A stretch of DNA of 55,696 nucleotides. It comes from Candidatus Eiseniibacteriota bacterium. Its GTDB lineage: Bacteria > Eisenbacteria > RBG-16-71-46. The position numbers and the translations under genes are program-made. Shown here piece by piece: positions 44,746 through 51,892 of this stretch. Position 1 is the first letter of the stretch. Every line of letters begins with the position of its first letter. The stretch covers positions 1-55,696 of the forward strand of contig JANYBS010000128.1 in NCBI GenBank assembly GCA_025360715.1, written 5' to 3'. Under the pieces are notes generated by a model, which did not search any database, was not told the DNA's origin, and saw only the letters and a program-made list of their open reading frames with translations.

Positions 44746-45317
44746 CTTGCGCTGCGTCGGGCTCCCGTCGGCCTGCGGGTGCTGGCGGACGCCTTCTTAC
44801 GCGCGGCCTTGCGAGGAGCGATAGCGCGCGCGGAGGTGGCCTTCGGCGTGGCGGAACGAGCAGCAGCCTTCTTCTTGGCGACCGCCGGCCGGCGCGGCGA
44901 GGGCGCGACCGCGGCACGCAGCGCCTGCAGGTTCCGCCACGTCACGAACGCTTCGAGCAGGTCACGGCGCTGGTCATCGGCCTGCGCGAACATACATGCG
45001 AGGTCGTAGGGATTCGACCGGCGCTTATCGGGGTTCATCTCGCAGCGCACGACGATGCCATCGCACTTGAGCAGGTTCTGGGCACGGGTGGCGCCGGGGA
45101 TGCGCGGGATCACGAGCGTGAGCTGCACCTTGGAGAGTGGCGGCAGATAGTGACTGGCGGTGGCATACACGCCACTCGCGGAGATGTTCTGGGTCTCGGT
45201 GACGATCTTCGCATGACCGCCATCGTGAGCGCCTTCGACTCGCATGCTGAGCTTGGCGTCGACACGCGTGCTGCGGCGACGCTCCGCCTTCCGTGACGCC
45301 TTCTTCTTCACCGCCAT
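44742..45317 (-). CDS. PilZ-domain protein with basic histone-H1-like tail
   Basis: 191 aa. After a basic start (MAVKKKASRKAERRRSTRVD) comes a PilZ fold (RRSTRVDAKLSMRVEG, ETQNISASGVYATASHYLPP, GIVVRCE); the RxxxR and (D/N)xSxxG parts of the c-di-GMP site are recognisable as RRSTR and NISASG. From about residue 140 the chain is almost only Ala, Lys, Arg, Ser and Pro (AVAKKKAAARSATPKATSAR), like histone H1 tails. GGGGAGG precedes the ATG, which lies inside the end of the nuclease gene (10-bp overlap). Possibly links c-di-GMP to DNA or RNA binding. Confidence 0.85.
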   Translation of the reverse strand: MAVKKKASRKAERRRSTRVDAKLSMRVEGAHDGGHAKIVTETQNISASGVYATASHYLPPLSKVQLTLVIPRIPGATRAQNLLKCDGIVVRCEMNPDKRRSNPYDLACMFAQADDQRRDLLEAFVTWRNLQALRAAVAPSPRRPAVAKKKAAARSATPKATSARAIAPRKAARKKASASTRRPTGARRSAR

Positions 45318-46774
45318 CCTTGCCTCCCCTTTGCGCGGCCATCACGCCGCGGTGCTGGTGCATCCAGCGCCATGTCGCACTCGCGTGCGGGCACATCGAC
45401 TCGCGCGATCGTCACCTTGATCGGATCTCCCAGCGTGAACCGTTTTCGCGACCTGCGACCCACCAGCCGGACGCCAGAGGGGTCGAGATCGAATCGATCG
45501 ACCAGATAGTCCGCCACTCGCACGAACCCGTCCACTGGCGCATCGTCCAGTTCGACGAAGAAGCCCTTCGGAACGAGTCCCGAGATAGTACCCGATGCGC
45601 GCTCGCCGAGTCTTGTCTCGAGCAGGCGCAGGCTCTTGACCTTGACCCCTTCGCGCTCCGCCTCGGTCGCATTCTGCTCTGCGCCGGTGCACGCATCCGC
45701 GAGTTCCGCCATGGCTACCGGATCGAAACTGCCGTGCCGGCGGCCCGAGAGCCACTCGCGCACCTGGCGGTGGTGATGCAGATCCGGGTAACGGCGGATG
45801 GGCGACGTGAAATGGCAGTACTCGCGCGTCGCCAGGCCGAAGTGGCCCAGGTCGCGCTCCAAGTAGCGGGCGCGGGTGAGCGAACGCAGCACGAGCCGGT
45901 GCACGAGCCGCTTGTGCGAGGAATCGAGCGAGATCGCGAGCAGCGCCTGCAGTGCGCGATGCGGATGCGACACCTCGCCAAGGCGCGGCAGGCCCAGCGC
46001 CTTGAGCATGGCGTCCAGGTCCGCGAGCTTGTGCGAGAACGGCGGCTCGTGGACGCGCCAGAGCATGCCCGAACCACGCACGGCGCCGGACTCACCCACA
46101 CAGCGATTGGCGAGCAACATGAACTCCTCGATGAGTTCATGGCTCTCAAGGTGCGGGCGCCGCACGACCGCGATCGTCTCGCCATCCGGGCCGACGACCG
46201 CCTTGATCTCGGGCGATTCCAGCGCCAAGGCGCCGACTGCCATGCGTTGGGCACGTAATGCGCGCGCGAGCTTCGCAAGCGAGAGCACGAATGCCTGCTG
46301 GCCGCCCGGTAGCGGCGCGTCGCCCTGGAGCGCGGCCTCGACCTGTTCATAGCTGAGCTTGGCGCTGCTGCGGATCACACTCTGCGCGAAGCGGTATTCG
46401 TGCAGCACGCCTTCGTCGTCGAGGGTGACCATGACCGAGAGCGCCAGCCGGTCCACGCCCTCGCGCAATGAGCAGAGGTCGGCCGAAAGTCTTTCGGGCA
46501 GCATCGGTACGACGCCGCCGGGAAGGTAGCAACTCGTGCCACGAGCGAGCGCTTCGGCGTCGAGGGCGGACCCCGGGCGCACATAGTGCGACACGTCGGC
46601 GATGTGGATGCCGACCTGCCAGCGGCCTTCGCCCAACGCGCGCAAGCTCAACGCGTCGTCGTGGTCGCGCGCGTCCTCGGGGTCGATGGTGACCACGAGC
46701 TCGTCGCGCAGGTCGATTCTTCCCTCGCGCTCACGCGTTCCGGGTTCGTGATGCGCGGCTGCTTCGGCCATCAC
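45308..46774 (-). CDS. RNase R/II-type 3'-5' exoribonuclease (start uncertain, probably longer)
   Basis: From the first ordinary start (GTG 46774) 488 aa: the complete RNB domain (DPEDARDHDDALSL with the catalytic Asp cluster; HIADVSHYV; CHFTSPIRRYPDL) and a C-terminal S1 domain (ASGTISGLVPKGFFVELDDA) with a basic end. Codons upstream of 46774, without any stop, continue to encode nuclease-like sequence: WDLHTISSQFRLRIGFPEVV and, before it, GRAHFARGRWSFDPARRWPG, which resemble a cold-shock domain and linker of RNase R. Thus about 85-95 more codons, to about 47045, look coding but contain no ATG, GTG or TTG. The family degrades structured RNA. Confidence 0.85.
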   Translation of the reverse strand: MMAEAAAHHEPGTREREGRIDLRDELVVTIDPEDARDHDDALSLRALGEGRWQVGIHIADVSHYVRPGSALDAEALARGTSCYLPGGVVPMLPERLSADLCSLREGVDRLALSVMVTLDDEGVLHEYRFAQSVIRSSAKLSYEQVEAALQGDAPLPGGQQAFVLSLAKLARALRAQRMAVGALALESPEIKAVVGPDGETIAVVRRPHLESHELIEEFMLLANRCVGESGAVRGSGMLWRVHEPPFSHKLADLDAMLKALGLPRLGEVSHPHRALQALLAISLDSSHKRLVHRLVLRSLTRARYLERDLGHFGLATREYCHFTSPIRRYPDLHHHRQVREWLSGRRHGSFDPVAMAELADACTGAEQNATEAEREGVKVKSLRLLETRLGERASGTISGLVPKGFFVELDDAPVDGFVRVADYLVDRFDLDPSGVRLVGRRSRKRFTLGDPIKVTIARVDVPARECDMALDAPAPRRDGRAKGRQGWR

Positions 46775-47057
46775 AACTTCAGGGAATCCGATCCGCAGCC
46801 GGAATTGCGAGCTGATGGTGTGGAGATCCCACTCGGGCCGATCCTCTGCGCCGAGGACCTCGACGAGAAGCGCCGGTGCATCCTCGGGGACCTCGGCGAT
46901 GACCCAGTCCCCATCCTCGGGAGCATGGGCTCCCTTCCAGATCAGCTCACGGACACCACCGGGCCAGCGTCTCGCCGGGTCGAAGCTCCAGCGGCCGCGC
47001 GCGAAATGCGCGCGGCCGAGGAGTCGACGGACCGGTAGGGCGTCGTGAGAACGACGA

Positions 47058-47153
47058 TCAGCGGATGCGCTTCTTATGGCGATTCTTCCGCAGGCGCTTC
47101 TTACGCTTGTGCGTCGCGATCTTCTTGCGCTTCCGCTTCTTCCCAGAACCCAT
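47058..47153 (-). CDS. AURKAIP1/COX24-domain small basic protein
   Basis: A 31-aa product, too short for most gene finders: it begins MGSGKKRKRKKIATHKRKKR and ends in LRKNRHKK followed by RIR. The pattern GKKRKR-K-KIATHKRKKRLRKNRHK is that of the AURKAIP1/COX24 family, whose mitochondrial member is ribosomal protein mS38; bacterial members are thought to bind the small ribosomal subunit. AGAGGAG lies six bases before the ATG. It sits between HU and the RNase R-type gene. Confidence 0.88.
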   Translation of the reverse strand: MGSGKKRKRKKIATHKRKKRLRKNRHKKRIR

Positions 47154-47182
47154 TCCGACTCCTCTTGAAGTTTACGCGGTCG

Positions 47183-47488
47183 TCAGCCGACGACCGTCTG
47201 TTCCTGGCTCACCGGCTCCAGCACGAGCGCTTTGAGCTCGCGGCTGGGCTTGAACACGGGCACGAGCTTTGCAGGCACCATGACCTCGGTGCCGCTGCGC
47301 GGATTGCGCGCCCGGCGAGCCCGCCGCTCACGCACCTTGAACGTGCCAAAACCTCTGATCTCCAGATGCTTGCCTTCACTCAGGGCACGACACACGGCGT
47401 CCAGAAGACCATCGACGATCACCGCCGTGTGATTCCTGGAGACCCCGGTCTCGACCGCGATCTCCTCCACCAGATCCGCCTTCGTCAT
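47183..47488 (-). CDS. HU/IHF-family DNA-bending protein
   Basis: 101 aa from MTKADLVEEIAVETGVSRNH. Conserved core IRGFGTFKVRERRARRARNP and the C-terminal FKPSREL are diagnostic; the sequence is somewhat closer to IHF beta (EIRGFGTF, VPVFKPSREL). GGAGGA precedes the ATG. It dimerises, bends DNA and organises the nucleoid. Confidence 0.94.
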   Translation of the reverse strand: MTKADLVEEIAVETGVSRNHTAVIVDGLLDAVCRALSEGKHLEIRGFGTFKVRERRARRARNPRSGTEVMVPAKLVPVFKPSRELKALVLEPVSQEQTVVG

Positions 47489-47836
47489 GGTGCGTCCTCC
47501 ACGGTGAAGCGAGCCCGCTCCCTGGCTCTGTCCCGTGAAGACCGGCGCATGCTGCGCGCCACCCCTCCCGGGCAGAACTGCCTCTCGGTACAGCTGATGA
47601 TGCCGTCCTCGCATACGGGGCTCCGCCCCGAACGCGACGACCTCTTGTTCACTGCCGCCCCACTTGTGGTTCTCCGCCTCGCGCTTGCTTCCAGCGGCAA
47701 GGTGAGTCGAGGACGCCAGTGGACCGCTCCCCCGGAGCCCTCGCCTTGTGCCCGCAAGGGCTTGTGACGACGAAGGGTGGTCCGGGTCAGCCGACGCAAG
47801 ATAAGCGCCCGGAGCCTCCGGGTAAAGTCATGTCTG
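47489..47836. other. 348-bp non-coding stretch between HU and the BMC operon
   Basis: No reading frame here looks like a protein; compositions are Arg-rich and low-complexity in all frames. It contains the BMC operon terminator-like hairpin (47808-47822) and a second small hairpin CGGGGC-TCC-GCCCCG (47616-47630). The HU promoter should lie here, but no box pair is convincing. Confidence 0.6.
47808..47822 (-). terminator. Short hairpin at the 3' end of the BMC operon
   Basis: CCCGGA-GCC-TCCGGG, 6-bp stem, 14 bases past the last BMC-P stop. On the minus strand it is followed by GCGCTTATCTT, a weak T-rich stretch. Confidence 0.5.
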
Positions 47837-48121
47837 TCAGGAACCTGCCAAGCCCGGCTCGTCGACCTGGTCCACGACCCCGACGATGACCGTCCGGACG
47901 GGCCCCCGCGGGAGCCGCAGAGCCTGGGCGGCAGCGTTGCCCTCGTCTGCCACCAGCACGCGATCCCCGAGCCCCGCCTGCACCGTGTCGACCGCGATCA
48001 CGGTCGCCCCCTGTGGGCGTCCCGGGGTGGTCTCTGGACGCACGAGCAGCAGTTTCTGGCCCGCCAGGTGCGAATGCTTGACGGTCGCCACGACCTCGCC
48101 CACGACCGTCGCGAGGAACAT
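47837..48121 (-). CDS. BMC vertex protein, EutN/CcmL family (BMC-P, copy 3)
   Basis: 94 aa. MFLATVVGEVVATVKHSHLA, KLLLVRPE, VIAVDTVQAGLGDRVLVADEGNAA and VIVGVVDQVD match the pentamer fold that caps microcompartment vertices. The start shares a base with the stop of the preceding pentamer gene (TGATG). Last gene of the operon. It differs substantially from the other two copies. Confidence 0.94.
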   Translation of the reverse strand: MFLATVVGEVVATVKHSHLAGQKLLLVRPETTPGRPQGATVIAVDTVQAGLGDRVLVADEGNAAAQALRLPRGPVRTVIVGVVDQVDEPGLAGS

Positions 48122-48405
48122 CAGCGCGCTCCCGGCGCGGCTTCACGCGCCGAATCCACCAAGCCGACGATCGCGGCGTCGGCCGGGTTCTCGGGATCCG
48201 CCAGCGCCGTGGCCGCCTCGCGCCCGCGCACGTAGAACACCAACTGCCCGGGCCCCGCCGAGACGAGATCCACTGCCGCGATCACTCTGGCGTTCGTCGG
48301 GGTGCCGGCGGAATCGGTGGGCTGGACGAGCAGGAGCCGCTGGCCGCGCCACGAACGCACCTTCTCGGTGCACACGACCGTGCCCACCACCCGCGCGAAG
48401 TGCAT
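48121..48405 (-). CDS. BMC vertex protein, EutN/CcmL family (BMC-P, copy 2)
   Basis: 94 aa: MHFARVVGTVVCTEKVRSWR, RLLLVQPTD, VIAAVDLVSAGPGQLVFYVRGREAA, AAIVGLVDS. Typical pentamer signatures. One Cys at residue 12 (VVCTEK). TGATG coupling on both sides. Confidence 0.94.
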   Translation of the reverse strand: MHFARVVGTVVCTEKVRSWRGQRLLLVQPTDSAGTPTNARVIAAVDLVSAGPGQLVFYVRGREAATALADPENPADAAIVGLVDSAREAAPGAR

Positions 48406-48956
48406 CAGAGGATCCGTGCGCGCAGTCGCGGGTCGATCCGCGGGATCACGACCGCGCGCGCGAGGAGCCCGCGCTTCTGCGCATCGGCGCGACCCGCTTC
48501 GACGCCCGCCTGCACGGCGCTCAGCGTGCCGGAGAACGTGACCACGCCCTTGCCGCCGATCCCATTGGCCAGACGCAGGTCTCGCAGCGTGATGTCGGCG
48601 TTCTTGACCGCGATGTCGGCGGCCAGGATGGCCGAGGCCGCGCTGAGTGTCTCGATCACGCCCACCGCGTCGTCCTCGCTGGCCGCTACGGTCCCGCGCA
48701 GGGCCGGGAACACGCCGTCGTGCAACTGCGGGATGAAGAGCGAATCCAGCAGCGCATCGGCCGCGACCTCGAGGCCGCGCTTGTAGGAAGCGCGCACGGA
48801 AGCGACGTCGCCGCCGATCAGGATCCAGTAGCGGCCCGGCGACAGCGTGGAGATCTCGATCAGCTCCACATCCGCAGTCTTCACCATTGCGTCAGCGGTG
48901 ACGATGCCTTGCGCGATGCTCGACGTCTCGATAGCGGCGATGGCGATGGGGTTCAT
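48405..48956 (-). CDS. BMC tandem-domain shell protein (BMC-T, PduT-like)
   Basis: 183 aa with two BMC domains: residues 1-85 (IAIAAIETSSIAQGIVTADA, WILIGGDVASVRASYKRG) and 90-183 (AVGVIETLSAASAILAADIA, GIGGKGVVTFSGTLSAVQAG). Domain order and both IET-S and GIGGKG phrases match PduT. In PduT, Cys38 binds a 4Fe-4S cluster at the trimer pore (TICPGK); here the aligned residue is Ser39 (TLSPGR), and no other Cys replaces it. The start overlaps the dehydrogenase stop by 4 bp. It forms trimers that tile the shell facets. Confidence 0.93.
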   Translation of the reverse strand: MNPIAIAAIETSSIAQGIVTADAMVKTADVELIEISTLSPGRYWILIGGDVASVRASYKRGLEVAADALLDSLFIPQLHDGVFPALRGTVAASEDDAVGVIETLSAASAILAADIAVKNADITLRDLRLANGIGGKGVVTFSGTLSAVQAGVEAGRADAQKRGLLARAVVIPRIDPRLRARIL

Positions 48957-50368
48957 ACGATCCGGAACCGGTCGACCAGGGTGCAGCGCCGCAGGCGCGT
49001 GAAGCTGCGCGCGGTCGTCATGCCTTCTCCTGTCGGACTCGCGATAGTGAAGCTCGTGGGACCCTCGCCGTTCCAGCCGAGACCGGAGGCGTTCGGGCCG
49101 TTCTTCACGAAGATCGAGCAGTCGCAGGCCCGGGCCATCTTCGAGAGCTTGTCGATGTTGCGCGAGTGCATGGACGCGGTGTGGCGATAGCCGTGCTCCA
49201 CTTCGAGCGCGAAATCGATCGCCTCGTCCACGTGGCGCACACGCACGAGCGGCAGCACCGGCATCATCATCTCTGTCCACAAGAAAGGATGGTCGCCGTC
49301 GACTTCGCACACTGCGAGGCGCTTGTCGGGCCCGCAGGGGATGCCGGCATCATGCAAGATCACCTGCACGTCCTTGCCGACGTACTTCTTGTTCACGCCG
49401 CCGTGCTTGCGCGGGCCCTTCTCGTACTCCATGACCATCTTGCGGAGTATCTCGGTCTGATGCGGCTGCAGGATCACGGCGCCACTGTGTGCAAGCAGTT
49501 CCTTGAGCCGGTCGGCGATGAGGGAGACGGCGACGATCTCCTTTTCATCGGTGCAGATGATGTTGTTATCGAGCGACGCGCCCATGACCAGGTCGCGCGC
49601 GGCTTGCTCGAGGTCGGCGGTCTCATCGACCACCGAAGGTGGATTGCCAGGTCCGGCGCAGATCGCTTTCTTGCCCGAATCGAGCGCCTCACGAACCACC
49701 GCTGGTCCGCCCGTGACGACATTGAGCCGGATGCCGGGATAGCGCAGCAGCGCTTTGGCGATATCCAGCGTCGGCTGCTCGACCGAATGCAGCAGCGGCT
49801 CCGGCGCACCGGCACGGCGCGCCGCGCGGTTGATGAGGTCGATCGTCAGCGTGGAGATCCTGCGCGCATTCGGATGCGGGCAGAAGACCGCCGTGTTACC
49901 GCCGGCGATCATCGAGATGCCATTGTTGAGGATCGTCTCACTGGGGTTCGTGACGGGGGTGATGACCGCGATCACGCCGTACGGCGCGCGCTCCATGAGC
50001 GTGAGCCCATGGTCGCCGGTCCAGGCGTGCGGCTCGAGGTCCTCGGTTCCCGGCGTGCGCTCGGCGACCAGGCGATTCTTGAGGATCTTGTCCTCGACGC
50101 GGCCCAAGCCCGTCTCATCGACCGCGACCTTGGCCAGCGTCTCGACCTCGGCAAGCATCGTCTGGCGGATCGACGCGATGATGCGCGCCCGCACTGCGAC
50201 GGGCGTCTCGCGGTAGGCCGCGAACGCCTTGCGCGCCCCCGCGACAGCCTCGTCGAGCGTGGCATGCACGCCCAGTGGCCGCGCGGTGCCCGGGCCATCG
50301 GAGCCGCGGTCGAGACGGTCGAGCACCTCGGCCACGATCGAGCCGATTCGCGAAGGATCGAGACTCAT
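48953..50368 (-). CDS. BMC-associated CoA-acylating aldehyde dehydrogenase (PduP-like)
   Basis: 471 aa, close to PduP throughout. Residues 1-20 (MSLDPSRIGSIVAEVLDRLD) form an amphipathic helix of the kind that targets enzymes into microcompartments, separated by a flexible Gly/Pro stretch (RGSDGPGTARP). The catalytic Cys lies in SLDNNIICTDEKEIV; PGNPPSVVDETADL, VTGGPAVV and SIFVKNGP are family blocks. It should convert an aldehyde plus CoA and NAD+ to acyl-CoA. It is the only enzyme in the BMC operon. Confidence 0.95.
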   Translation of the reverse strand: MSLDPSRIGSIVAEVLDRLDRGSDGPGTARPLGVHATLDEAVAGARKAFAAYRETPVAVRARIIASIRQTMLAEVETLAKVAVDETGLGRVEDKILKNRLVAERTPGTEDLEPHAWTGDHGLTLMERAPYGVIAVITPVTNPSETILNNGISMIAGGNTAVFCPHPNARRISTLTIDLINRAARRAGAPEPLLHSVEQPTLDIAKALLRYPGIRLNVVTGGPAVVREALDSGKKAICAGPGNPPSVVDETADLEQAARDLVMGASLDNNIICTDEKEIVAVSLIADRLKELLAHSGAVILQPHQTEILRKMVMEYEKGPRKHGGVNKKYVGKDVQVILHDAGIPCGPDKRLAVCEVDGDHPFLWTEMMMPVLPLVRVRHVDEAIDFALEVEHGYRHTASMHSRNIDKLSKMARACDCSIFVKNGPNASGLGWNGEGPTSFTIASPTGEGMTTARSFTRLRRCTLVDRFRIV

Positions 50369-50375
50369 CGCGCTC

Positions 50376-50684
50376 TCATGAAGGCGTCACGCCGGCGCGC
50401 TTGGAATAGCTCTCGCGCCCATTTACCTCGACCTCGTCGACGATGCCGCAGATGACGTGGTCGACCGGCCGGTCCTTGGTGACCTCGGTGAGCCGCGCGG
50501 ACGATCCGGCAGCGATGAGCACGATCTCGCCGGTACCCGCACCGACCGCATCGACCGCCACGACGTAATTGCCGGCAGGCTGGAACTTCCCGTCGACCTC
50601 ACGCGCGAGCATGAGCTTGAGGCCCGAGAGCCCCGAGTCCTTGCGCGTCGAGACCACGGTCCCAAGGACTTGCGCCAGGATCAT
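50376..50684 (-). CDS. BMC vertex protein, EutN/CcmL family (BMC-P, copy 1)
   Basis: 102 aa: MILAQVLGTVVSTRKDSGLS, LKLMLAREVDG, VVAVDAVGAGTGEIVLIAAGSSAR, ICGIVDEVEV. This copy is closest to canonical EutN/PduN. It lies three bases after BMC-H1 and seven bases before the dehydrogenase. Confidence 0.95.
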   Translation of the reverse strand: MILAQVLGTVVSTRKDSGLSGLKLMLAREVDGKFQPAGNYVVAVDAVGAGTGEIVLIAAGSSARLTEVTKDRPVDHVICGIVDEVEVNGRESYSKRAGVTPS

Positions 50685-50687
50685 GCG

Positions 50688-50990
50688 CTACTTCTTGGAC
50701 GTTGGCGCGGGCGCAGCGTGGATCGGCAGCACGTCTTCGAGCTGGCCGTGCGGACGCGGGATCACGTGCACCGAGACGACCTCGCCGACCTTGGCCGCAG
50801 CTGCCGCACCGGCTTCGGTGGCTGCACGGACCGCCGCGACGTCACCGCGTACGACCGCGGTCACGTAGCCGCCGCCGATCTTCTCATAGTGAACCAGCGT
50901 CACTCTCGCGGCCTTCACCATCGCGTCCGACGCTTCGACCATGGCGACGAAGCCTCGCGTCTCGATCAAGCCCAGAGCTTCTTCCTGCAT
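50688..50990 (-). CDS. BMC hexamer shell protein (BMC-H, PduA/PduJ-like)
   Basis: 100 aa from [40 protein letters not shown] holds the canonical pore loop (Lys37-Ile-Gly-Gly-Gly41). A Pro/Ala tail ends in KK. GGGGG-rich ribosome-binding site before the ATG at 50990; an alternative start at 51011 would add seven residues. It forms the hexagonal shell facets. Confidence 0.95.
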   Translation of the reverse strand: MQEEALGLIETRGFVAMVEASDAMVKAARVTLVHYEKIGGGYVTAVVRGDVAAVRAATEAGAAAAAKVGEVVSVHVIPRPHGQLEDVLPIHAAPAPTSKK

Positions 50991-51077
50991 GATGCCCCCT
51001 GCGTGCGCCACGTCGTGATGGAGCTCGTGGCTGATGATGTGGCGTATGACCTTGTGACCGGGCCGAGTCGCACGCGG

Positions 51078-51371
51078 TCAGCGCCGCAGCGACTCCAGCA
51101 TGAACTCGAGGTTCGGATCCGGCGCGGCGATCACATGCGCATGCAGGAGTTCGCCGACCCGCTTCGCCGCTGCGGAACCCGCAGCGACGGCGGCCTCGAC
51201 ATCGGCCAGCGGTCCCCGGACGAGGACGGTCACCCGCGCATCGCGGGTCACGTCGTACCGCTGGAAGCGGACCCGGGCGGCCTTGACCATGGCATCTGCG
51301 GATTCCACCGCCGCGACCCAGCCACGCGTCTCCACCATCCCAAGCGCCTCGCGGGGCGGCCGATCGTGCAT
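51078..51371 (-). CDS. BMC hexamer shell protein with unusual pore (BMC-H)
   Basis: 97 aa. EALGMVETRGWVAAVESADA is a standard BMC opening, but the pore loop that is KIGGG or KIGSG in most hexamers reads VTRDA (residues 41-45, YDVTRDARVTVLVRGPLADV), putting Arg43-Asp44 at the pore. First gene of the operon, with GGGGGAG before the ATG. It may form a second hexamer type with different selectivity. Confidence 0.92.
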   Translation of the reverse strand: MHDRPPREALGMVETRGWVAAVESADAMVKAARVRFQRYDVTRDARVTVLVRGPLADVEAAVAAGSAAAKRVGELLHAHVIAAPDPNLEFMLESLRR

Positions 51372-51427
51372 GCTCCCCCTCTTTCCGGACGCCTTCCCTC
51401 CGGCACGGGCCGGCGGGCAGTTGAGGC

Positions 51428-51456
51428 AACGTAGCAGCGCTTTCGGGGTGGGTCAA
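51428..51456 (-). promoter_or_regulatory. Promoter of the BMC operon
   Basis: Minus strand TTGACC (51451-51456), 17-bp spacer, TACGTT (51428-51433), about 57 bases before the first BMC-H start codon. A palindrome (51463-51476) lies directly upstream of the -35 box and could be an operator. Confidence 0.5.
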
Positions 51457-51494
51457 CGCTCAGGAGCCCAGGCTCCGGCGACAAAACATCACAA

Positions 51495-51520
51495 CCACCA
51501 CCTCCGTGAGGAAGTGGTGG
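51495..51520. terminator. Hairpin upstream of the BMC promoter
   Basis: CCACCACCTCC (51495-51505) pairs with GGAAGTGGTGG (51510-51520) with one mismatch, loop GTGA. It could insulate the BMC operon from upstream transcription. Confidence 0.5.
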
Positions 51521-51840
51521 CTGCTCCTTCATGGGCCCTGCGCCACGGTCGCGCGAGTCGAGCACGGAGGCCATTGCGCCGCCGACAGCAGGGCCCTACT
51601 AAAAGTTCCCCGTAACAACCGTGTGCTCGTCCGATAGACTCCTTCGCTCGCGATAGGGGGATCAGCCCACAGACAGCCAAGCACGAGAAGCACAGGGAAC
51701 ATTTCGATCTCTCTTTTTGCCTTCGCCGGCAACCTCGCTTCGCAGACCCTTTCCGGTCCGCTCCGCAGCCACCGAGCGCGGCGTCGAAGGAGAGGTATCG
51801 CAAGGGTGGTGCCGGAACGCTCCGGGAGTGCGGGAGCACC

Positions 51841-51892
51841 CGCATGTCATTGCGAATAGGTGAAGCCTGGCGCGTGATCCCGCGCCGATGAC
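51841..51892. repeat. Composite inverted repeat, possible REP-like element
   Basis: GTCAT (51846-51850) and ATGAC (51888-51892) flank an inner hairpin GGCGCG-TGATCC-CGCGCC (51869-51886). The left end, TGTCATTGCG, resembles the ends of dispersed palindromic repeats seen in many bacterial genomes. Copy number cannot be judged from one window. Confidence 0.35.

Noticed and set aside
47485-47799. 104-codon minus-strand frame between HU and the BMC operon
   Set aside because: Arg/Ser-rich composition, no ribosome-binding site, no similarity I can recognise.
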